Shown piece by piece: positions 1 through 4,613 of a stretch of 9,102 nucleotides of DNA; within the stretch, counting starts at the first letter, position 1, and the number at the start of each line of letters is the position of its first letter. The notes under the pieces are model-generated. The model worked only from the letters and a program-made list of their open reading frames with translations, searched no databases and was not told the origin of the DNA. Made by a program: the position numbers and the translations under genes. The DNA is from Deltaproteobacteria bacterium (GTDB taxonomy: Bacteria > Desulfobacterota > Desulfobacteria > Desulfobacterales > C00003060): the NCBI GenBank assembly GCA_019309245.1, contig JAFDGP010000081.1, positions 1 to 9,102 of the forward strand. The letters are read 5' to 3'.

Positions 1-116
1 ACTTACAGCAACGTCAATAATAAATTTATAATATGTGTGCCTACGTATTTTGAGCTTTTGTAAATGGCTAAGTGGTTGAAATTACTTCTGGCAAGCTAAA
101 AAATCGGCCAAAAAAG

Positions 117-140
117 GGGCTTTTGTGGTCTACAAAACCC
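117..140 (-). terminator. possible intrinsic terminator for leftward transcription
   Basis: The arms GGG-C-TTTTGT (117-126, C120 bulged) and ACAAAACCC (132-140) pair around a five-base loop. Read on the minus strand, the stem is followed directly by a run of T (complement of the A-run at 110-115) and a second T-run beyond it, the usual form of a Rho-independent terminator. No leftward gene lies just to the right, so it would only stop antisense transcription. On the plus strand it is simply a hairpin in the leader of the deacetylase gene. The rest of 1-124 is AT-rich and shows no convincing gene. A TATAAT at 27-32 lacks a good -35 partner. Confidence 0.28.
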
Positions 141-184
141 AAACGGGAGCCCGAGAAATTCAAAGATCCCCAAGTGTAGCAAGG

Positions 185-191
185 AAGGAGG
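185..191 (+). promoter_or_regulatory. strong ribosome binding site that fixes the deacetylase start
   Basis: AAGGAGG lies five bases upstream of the in-frame GTG at 197. The upstream in-frame GTG at 125 has no Shine-Dalgarno sequence and lies inside a hairpin. The 24 residues encoded between the two starts look nothing like the N terminus of the family, whose first beta strand carries the catalytic Asp. This site therefore supports 197 as the true start. Confidence 0.8.
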
Positions 192-196
192 AAGTA

Positions 197-1198
197 GTGC
201 AGGTTTTTATAACAGTGGACACAGAGCATAGCGTGGGTGGTGCTATCGAAGATCCTGCCAAAGAACCTGTGGGAAATGAAAAGAGGATTTTCGGGCGGAT
301 AGGCGAGAAGTATTACGGAATACCTCTTATCTTAGATATTGCGGAAAGGTTCAATATTCCTTTAACGTTTTTTGTAGATACCGTAAGCGGGGAGTATTTC
401 GGGCGGGGTGAGATGTCAGCAGCCTCCTCTTTCCTGTTGAAACGGGGACAGGATATACAGCTTCATTTGCACCCGCTTTTTTTAAATTTGTCAAAAAGGG
501 CTAGATCAGCCCGAAAATATGATCCATACCTTTATAACTATGACCTTGGCGAACAGATGGACTTGGTTAACTCAGGCAAGAGTTTTCTTGAGAGCTTGGG
601 GGTTAGTAATCTCGTAGCTTTCAGGGCGGGCGGCTTCGCAGCAAATCATGACACTTTGACCGCACTTGAAAAGACGGGTTTTCTTGTCGATAGTTCCTAT
701 AATCTTATGGCGTTGGGCCGTGTTTGCAGACTTGAAGGTATCAAAATAAATGACGTCTTTGAATACCATAAGGAGAGCTTTTGGGAACTTCCCATAACAA
801 ATTTTGTGGAAACTTCATATAGGGGATTACGAGCGCTCAAGCCTTTGGACATTAACGGTGTGAGTTTTCCAGAGATTAGGAGTGTTTTAATGCAGGCGCA
901 AAAAAAGGGAATGCAAGCTGCTGTCGTCCTTATGCATTCCTTTAGTTTTGTGACCAACTCAGCATATAACAGCGGAAAGATGAGGCCCAGACAAAGGGTT
1001 ATCAAAAGGTTTTATGCACTGTGTAAATTTCTCGAACAAAACAAAGAACGATTTGAGGTAAGGAGTTTTGGAAGTCTGGATAAAAAAAGACTATGTAAAA
1101 TGAGCAAAAACGCAGTTAATATAGTCCCGAGAGTACCATTGGTTTGGACGCTAGCGCGATTGATACATCAGGCACAAGAACATATAGTAATGAGATAA
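197..1198 (+). CDS. polysaccharide deacetylase-like protein (NodB-type fold)
   Basis: Likely a metal-dependent carbohydrate esterase of the NodB/CE4 superfamily that removes acyl groups from a glycan. No signal peptide is visible, so it would act in the cytoplasm or on a precursor. Residues are numbered from GTG 197 (333 aa). The first strand FITVDTE (4-10) carries the presumed metal or catalytic Asp. LHLHP (89-93) gives the histidine pair, FRAGGFAAN (142-150) the motif with a conserved Arg, W196-ELP a fourth motif and LMHSFSF (245-251) the C-terminal His. The histidine pair is H-x-H rather than the classical H-x3-H, and the first motif is VDTE rather than TFDD, so this is a divergent branch resembling proteins annotated as WalW-like or generic polysaccharide deacetylases. 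An in-frame GTG at 125 is possible but has no ribosome binding site. The stop at 1196-1198 directly abuts the next start, implying an operon. The superfamily is secure; activity and substrate are inference. Confidence 0.82.
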   Translation: MQVFITVDTEHSVGGAIEDPAKEPVGNEKRIFGRIGEKYYGIPLILDIAERFNIPLTFFVDTVSGEYFGRGEMSAASSFLLKRGQDIQLHLHPLFLNLSKRARSARKYDPYLYNYDLGEQMDLVNSGKSFLESLGVSNLVAFRAGGFAANHDTLTALEKTGFLVDSSYNLMALGRVCRLEGIKINDVFEYHKESFWELPITNFVETSYRGLRALKPLDINGVSFPEIRSVLMQAQKKGMQAAVVLMHSFSFVTNSAYNSGKMRPRQRVIKRFYALCKFLEQNKERFEVRSFGSLDKKRLCKMSKNAVNIVPRVPLVWTLARLIHQAQEHIVMR

Positions 1199-2131
1199 AT
1201 GATGAAATACAGTGCTAAAAGAGATATTTACCCTATAACATTCTATTATCCAAGGAAAATACCTATTTTACATGGAGGATGTGACAAAAATCCGTCTAAA
1301 TTTTGGGATGGAGTCGATTGTCATGTTCTGCAAGGTTATTTAAGGCTCAGGGAGATTGGGAAGCCGGTGGAAATATCATCTCGTCCTCCTAACAGAGGAA
1401 TAGTGCTGTGTCATGTTGAACACGCAAAGGATATCCCACAAAGCGAAAAGATTTATATGGTTGCCTTTCTCGCAGATCGACTTCGTGACAGCGGTATAGT
1501 TGATGCATGGATTGTTCAAAATAGGAAACAGACGAATCGTCATTCGTTTTTTCTAGAACACTGGCCACAACCCGGGATAGTTAGAAGAGATGCAAGTCGG
1601 GAAAACCGGGTGGAAAATGTGGTTTATATGGGCAGGATTGAGAACTTGGACCAAAGACTGAGAGGACAGTGGTGGGGAGAAGAACTTAAAAAACACGGAC
1701 TCAAGTGGAGAGTAGAAGAAAAGGTTTGGTGGGATTATTCCGATGTCGACGTTGTTGTAGCCTTGCGTCCTGTAATCCATAAGAGATTGTGGCGACGTCT
1801 CCTGCCGTTTGTTCAATTTAGGAAAATTTTCAAACCTGGAAGCAAACTCATAAATGCATGGATGGCTGGTGTGCCTGCCATACTTAATGAGGAGCCCGCT
1901 TTCAGAGCTTTAAGAAAAAGTAATTTGGATTATTTGGAGGCAAATAATCCAAAGGAGGCTCTTCATTGGCTCATACGCATCAAAGAGGATGATAAGTTTT
2001 ACAGAAGGTTAACTAAAAATTGCTCCTTGAGAAGAAAAGAGTTTCGTCCCGAAAAAATTGCAGAGGAATTGTGGAGGATTGTATCAGGTCCAGTAACGGA
2101 AGGATATAGAAAAAAATGCCTTAAAGCCTAA
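1199..2131 (+). CDS. putative GT-B-fold glycosyltransferase
   Basis: A 310-residue protein, probably transferring a sugar from a nucleotide donor onto a growing surface glycan in the cytoplasm. The clearest signal is in the C-terminal half: a strand of the SDVDVVVALRP type (181-190), then KPGSKLINAWMAGVPAIL (212-229) followed by NEEPAFRAL (230-238). This matches the nucleotide-sugar-binding segment of GT-B enzymes, where a conserved acidic residue follows the 'K..N...G.P' turn. The N-terminal half (1-175) is divergent and rich in Trp and basic residues. At 310 residues it is shorter than typical GT4 enzymes (~370-400). The start follows the deacetylase stop with no gap. ATG 1199 and ATG 1202 are adjacent, neither has a good Shine-Dalgarno sequence, and translational coupling is likely. 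Base composition is AT-rich like its neighbours on both sides. The fold assignment is fairly good; donor and acceptor cannot be told. Confidence 0.65.
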   Translation: MMKYSAKRDIYPITFYYPRKIPILHGGCDKNPSKFWDGVDCHVLQGYLRLREIGKPVEISSRPPNRGIVLCHVEHAKDIPQSEKIYMVAFLADRLRDSGIVDAWIVQNRKQTNRHSFFLEHWPQPGIVRRDASRENRVENVVYMGRIENLDQRLRGQWWGEELKKHGLKWRVEEKVWWDYSDVDVVVALRPVIHKRLWRRLLPFVQFRKIFKPGSKLINAWMAGVPAILNEEPAFRALRKSNLDYLEANNPKEALHWLIRIKEDDKFYRRLTKNCSLRRKEFRPEKIAEELWRIVSGPVTEGYRKKCLKA

Positions 2132-2230
2132 AATTTGAAATATTCAAGAACAATTGCAATATATTCTTATGGGCGAGGTGCTGCGCTAGAACCGGCTTTG
2201 ACTAATTCTTCGCAGGTGGAGGTGGCATGA
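2132..2230 (+). other. intergenic stretch, possible 3' tail of a lost gene
   Basis: The frame of the upstream glycosyltransferase stays open after its TAA (2129-2131) for 32 more codons and closes at TGA 2228-2230. That stop overlaps the start of the next gene as ATGA. From about 2171 the bases become richer in G+C and encode an unremarkable peptide ending SSQVEVA. A 4-base stop/start overlap is typical of a real upstream gene end, so this could be the surviving tail of a deleted gene joined near 2170. It could equally be chance: 33 open codons is short. No promoter or terminator is evident here. Confidence 0.25.
2218..2222 (+). promoter_or_regulatory. ribosome binding site of the unrecognised gene
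   Basis: GGAGG ends four bases before ATG 2227. The same reading frame has a stop at 2203-2205, so no start further upstream is possible. This fixes ATG 2227 as the start. Confidence 0.7.
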
Positions 2231-3084
2231 AACAAGCAATCTGTAGGGGTAGGTATGGCATTATTAGAGCAGAAGGAGATCAAGGAACAGGCAACTGGAA
2301 GGCCTGGAAGAAAGGCATGGATCTTATTTTTGAAGCAGCACATGATTGGAAACAATCTTTGAATGGTGTTGACTATCCATGGCTCTGTTGGAATATTGAT
2401 GATGAATGGTGCAAATTACAACAAAAACTAGTTGCTTTAACTGGATGGGTTCCTGTCGTAGGGAAGGATACAAACATTGAAAAGCCAACGATTCTTCCAG
2501 GCTCTGTTTTCGTGGATTTTAACAAGTATTTTCAGCTACCTGTAATGCAGATGCAATTTCCGCTCGAGTTCGCATTTCTTTTTGCCAAGAGACTTGCATA
2601 CTGGCACTCTGACTTCATCGCTTCAGTTGCCGATATGATTAAGTTTTCTGAAATATTCAAAAAGTTGAAAGATGGCGAAATGGCGGTGACGTGGACCCTG
2701 AGAGGCCTCTTTGGATTCAAATTTAGGAAGCAAAATAGGATTTTCGAATTAATAGGTTGTACTACGGAGAGAGCGAGCCGGGAACAGTTTGAACTGGGGT
2801 GCGGCTGGTGGCGGAACACACATTTCCATCCTAACTTTAACACCGCTAAGTTCAAGAAGGCCCCTTATTATGATCATGGAACAGGCATCACAATCTGGGC
2901 AACGAAGTTTGGCGGTAAGGTTATCGATCTTGACCCGGACGAGAGAAGAGGTCATGCAAGTAATTATCTATTGAAGAACCAGCCAAAGAAAGCCGACCAC
3001 CGGAGCAAGGTAGAAGACATGAATGAATACTATGATCTCGAAGAAATGGCCACAAATCTGGGGATAAGTCATTTGCTAGAATGA
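2227..3084 (+). CDS. unrecognised conserved-looking protein, possibly transferase-like
   Basis: I do not recognise this 285-residue protein. Start and ribosome binding site (2218-2222) are clear and the coding frame is intact. It has no signal peptide and no convincing membrane helix, so it is probably cytoplasmic. It is rich in aromatic residues and shows islands that look like conserved active-site motifs: WNIDDEW (55-61), YWHSDFI (125-131), GCTTERASREQF (177-188), GCGWWRN then HP (191-202) and YYDHGTGITIW (214-224). The aspartate after WHS and the later His/Asp-rich motifs would suit a metal-dependent sugar-handling enzyme such as a GT-A-like transferase, but that is only a guess from motif style and context. 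It lies downstream of two glycan enzymes in the same AT-rich block, most likely in the same operon. The last ~40 residues are charged and probably flexible. It is not an obvious sulfotransferase: I see no PAPS-binding loop. Confidence 0.7.
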   Translation: MKQAICRGRYGIIRAEGDQGTGNWKAWKKGMDLIFEAAHDWKQSLNGVDYPWLCWNIDDEWCKLQQKLVALTGWVPVVGKDTNIEKPTILPGSVFVDFNKYFQLPVMQMQFPLEFAFLFAKRLAYWHSDFIASVADMIKFSEIFKKLKDGEMAVTWTLRGLFGFKFRKQNRIFELIGCTTERASREQFELGCGWWRNTHFHPNFNTAKFKKAPYYDHGTGITIWATKFGGKVIDLDPDERRGHASNYLLKNQPKKADHRSKVEDMNEYYDLEEMATNLGISHLLE

Positions 3085-3100
3085 TATACGTGAGGACCGC

Positions 3101-3274
3101 GATCTCCCCTGTGGGATCAATTTCATATACCAAATCTGTCACACGAGGTCGTGAGTTTCATGAAATTTGGGATCAAGATTTGTATTCCTACCTAGATAAT
3201 ATGAAACGGGCTGCTCCCAGGTGTGCTATACACCTGGAGCAAAAAAGAAACCTTTTAATAAGGAGGAGCAGCCC
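3101..3274 (+). ncRNA. candidate IS110 bridge-RNA-like structured leader
   Basis: Three inverted-repeat domains follow one another. A small 5' stem-loop pairs GAT..CCC (3101-3108) with GGGATC (3113-3118). A longer stem pairs ATA(C)CAAATCT (3127-3137) with AGATTTGTAT (3176-3185) and encloses a CACG/CGTG hairpin (3142-3153) and TTTCATGAAA (3156-3165). A third domain pairs GGGCTGCTCC (3208-3217) with GGAGCAGCCC (3265-3274). IS110-group elements such as IS621 are known to transcribe a bridge RNA of roughly this length from the left end, upstream of the transposase, with a 5' stem-loop followed by target-binding and donor-binding loops. Order, length and position all fit. The assignment was made by eye: guide loops were not verified and no promoter was found, so expression from this remnant is uncertain. 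Confidence 0.38.
3208..3274 (+). promoter_or_regulatory. nested inverted repeat at the transposase ribosome binding site
   Basis: A perfect 10-base inverted repeat (3208-3217 with 3265-3274) ends directly before ATG 3275. Its right arm covers the last bases of the Shine-Dalgarno AAGGAGG (3260-3266) and the whole spacer. Inside it CAGGTGT (3218-3224) pairs with ACACCTG (3230-3236). The left arm can instead extend this inner hairpin, because GCTC (3213-3216) can pair with GAGC (3237-3240). The two foldings are exclusive: one hides the ribosome binding site, the other frees it. CCTT (3251-3254) can also pair with AAGG (3260-3263). Hiding the transposase ribosome binding site in longer transcripts is a known control in other insertion sequences (IS10, IS200). 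Confidence 0.5.
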
Positions 3275-3415
3275 ATGGAAAAAAAGATAGCGTATGTTGG
3301 TATTGATTACCACCTAAATTCTCTTTCGATTGCCGTTATGGTTGAAGGTGAAATGGAACTGGGCGTTTGGCTGGGCGCGCTCAACATGCCTGGGGAAAAG
3401 GTGGTTGCTAAGTGA
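3275..3415 (+). pseudogene. truncated IS110-family transposase (N terminus only)
   Basis: The ATG follows a strong Shine-Dalgarno AAGGAGG (3260-3266) with eight bases of spacing. The first residues include KKIAYVGIDYHLNSLSIAV, the typical first strand of the RuvC-like DEDD domain of IS110 transposases, whose Asp (in GIDYH) is the first catalytic acid. Intact family members are roughly 300-400 residues; here the frame ends after 46. Resemblance is lost after about VEGEMELG, and the last 15-16 codons (VWLGALNMPGEKVVAK) appear to belong to other DNA, perhaps the tail of a gene that once preceded the glycosyltransferase. The TGA (3413-3415) overlaps the next start as GTGA. The remaining catalytic residues and the C-terminal domain with its conserved serine are missing, so the product cannot be active. 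Confidence 0.72.
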
Positions 3416-4596
3416 AAATCCTTGTCGTTTCAACCGTTTATCCCAATTCCAAGAATCCCAATTTCGGCATCTTTGTGCACGAACGAATGCGTCGGGTAGC
3501 TGAACTGTGTCAACTTCAAGTAATGGCTCCCGTACCTCATTTCCCATTTCTTGGGCGGATAAAAAGTGGTTACAGGAATTCGCTTTCCCGACTGGAGTGG
3601 TTGGACGGGATCCAGATCCATCACCCGAACTTCTATTTCATCCCTGGAGCTGCCAAATTTTTGGATGGGTGGTTTCTTTATCTTTCTAGCCTGCGGCCGG
3701 TTCAATTGATCCGCCGTTCCTTTCCTTTTGAATTGATCGACGCTCATTTCGCTTATCCGGACGGATTCGCGGCGGCTCTCCTTGCCCGGCGTTTCTCGGT
3801 ACCGGTCACCATTACCCTTCGAGGGACCATCAACCGGCTGATCCATTACACGGGCAGGCGCCAGGCTATTCGTTGGGCCCTTTCCAGGGCGGAACGGGTC
3901 TTTTCCGTGAGCCAATATCTCGTGGACCTGGCGTGCACTCTGGGCCTTCCGCAGGAAAAATTTGTGGTGGTGCCCAACGGGGTCGACTGGGCAACCTTTC
4001 GGCCGGAGGACCGGGAAATGGTCCGGAAAGAGTTGGAAATCGCAAAGAATCGCAAGGTGCTTATCTCCGTCGGGGCCCTTGCCGAGCGCAAGGGCCATCA
4101 CCGAGTTCTGGAGGTCTTGCCGGAACTGCTCAGACACTTTCCGGATCTTCTTTACATTGTCGTAGGGGGACCCAGCGTGGAAGGAAACATGGGGCCATCC
4201 ATGCAGGCAACCGTCCAAGAACTCGGGCTCCATGACCATGTGTGGTTCGTGGGCGAAGTGCCCCATGACGAAGTACCCAGGTTTTTGAGTGCTGCGGACG
4301 TCTTTGTTCTGCCCACCAGATACGAGGGATGGGCCAATGTGTTTCTTGAAGCCATGGCCTGCGGGCTGCCCGTGGTGACCACCGACGTGTGCGGAAACGC
4401 CGAAGTGGTCCGAGATGGAACGGGTCTTCTGGTCCCCTTCGCCGACGGTCCGGCGATCAAGGACGCGCTCGTGGAAGCCTTGGGACGATCGTGGAATCGA
4501 ACCCGGATTATGGACTATGCCAGAAGCTACACGTGGGAAAAAGCCGCGGGGCGTGTTCACGAAGAGTTTCAACGCCTCTTGAATGTTCACCCGTGA
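3412..4596 (+). CDS. GT4-family glycosyltransferase
   Basis: A complete 394-residue GT-B retaining glycosyltransferase, transferring a sugar from a nucleotide-sugar donor to a lipid-linked or glycan acceptor at the cytoplasmic face. The N-terminal acceptor domain shows the first strand KILVVSTVYPN (2-12), FGIFVHERMRRV (18-29) and AHFAYPDGFAAAL (111-123), then LRGT (136-139). The linker VVVPNGVDWATF (186-197) leads to the C-terminal Rossmann domain with GALAERKGH (221-229). The diagnostic E-x7-E motif is E305...E313 in EGWANVFLEAMACGLPVV. Length and domain order are normal for GT4. The start is GTG 3412, with AAGGTGG at 3398-3404 seven bases before it, overlapping the stop of the transposase remnant by four bases. 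Base composition is clearly more GC-rich than the genes upstream. The next gene begins at or just beyond its stop codon, so the two are probably co-translated. Sugar specificity cannot be read from sequence. Confidence 0.92.
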   Translation: MKILVVSTVYPNSKNPNFGIFVHERMRRVAELCQLQVMAPVPHFPFLGRIKSGYRNSLSRLEWLDGIQIHHPNFYFIPGAAKFLDGWFLYLSSLRPVQLIRRSFPFELIDAHFAYPDGFAAALLARRFSVPVTITLRGTINRLIHYTGRRQAIRWALSRAERVFSVSQYLVDLACTLGLPQEKFVVVPNGVDWATFRPEDREMVRKELEIAKNRKVLISVGALAERKGHHRVLEVLPELLRHFPDLLYIVVGGPSVEGNMGPSMQATVQELGLHDHVWFVGEVPHDEVPRFLSAADVFVLPTRYEGWANVFLEAMACGLPVVTTDVCGNAEVVRDGTGLLVPFADGPAIKDALVEALGRSWNRTRIMDYARSYTWEKAAGRVHEEFQRLLNVHP

Positions 4597-4613
4597 TTGC
4601 CAGGATGATGAAC

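Larger units (their letters stand above)
3085..3364 (+). mobile_element. left-end remnant of an IS110-family insertion sequence
   Basis: The 327 bases between genes here hold the scar of an insertion sequence. The evidence is a transposase N terminus starting at 3275 that matches IS110-family DEDD transposases, preceded by ~190 bases of structured non-coding DNA as expected for the left end of such an element. No right end, no C-terminal transposase sequence and no second copy are present in the window. The exact left edge cannot be set, because IS110 elements lack long terminal inverted repeats and target duplications. It must lie after the upstream stop at 3084. The right breakpoint is judged at about 3350-3365, where resemblance to the transposase fades. 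The element is dead for transposition in cis. Confidence 0.6.

Noticed and set aside
1..63. Open frame at the left edge ending at TAA 61-63
   Set aside because: Twenty codons in AT-rich DNA could be the end of an upstream gene, but nothing beyond the open frame supports this.
125..196. N-terminal extension of the deacetylase from GTG 125
   Set aside because: There is no ribosome binding site, the start codon lies inside a hairpin, and the extra residues precede the normal first strand of the fold. A strong ribosome binding site precedes GTG 197.
3081..3290. 69-codon frame overlapping the unrecognised gene's stop as ATGA
   Set aside because: The overlap is suggestive, but the frame has no Shine-Dalgarno sequence and runs through the inverted-repeat leader and the transposase ribosome binding site into the transposase start out of frame. 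The structured-RNA reading explains the DNA better.
4389..4613. 75-codon upstream extension of the fusion gene
   Set aside because: It overlaps the end of the GT4 gene out of frame, encodes an Arg/Gly/Ser-rich peptide, and lacks a ribosome binding site at ATG 4389.
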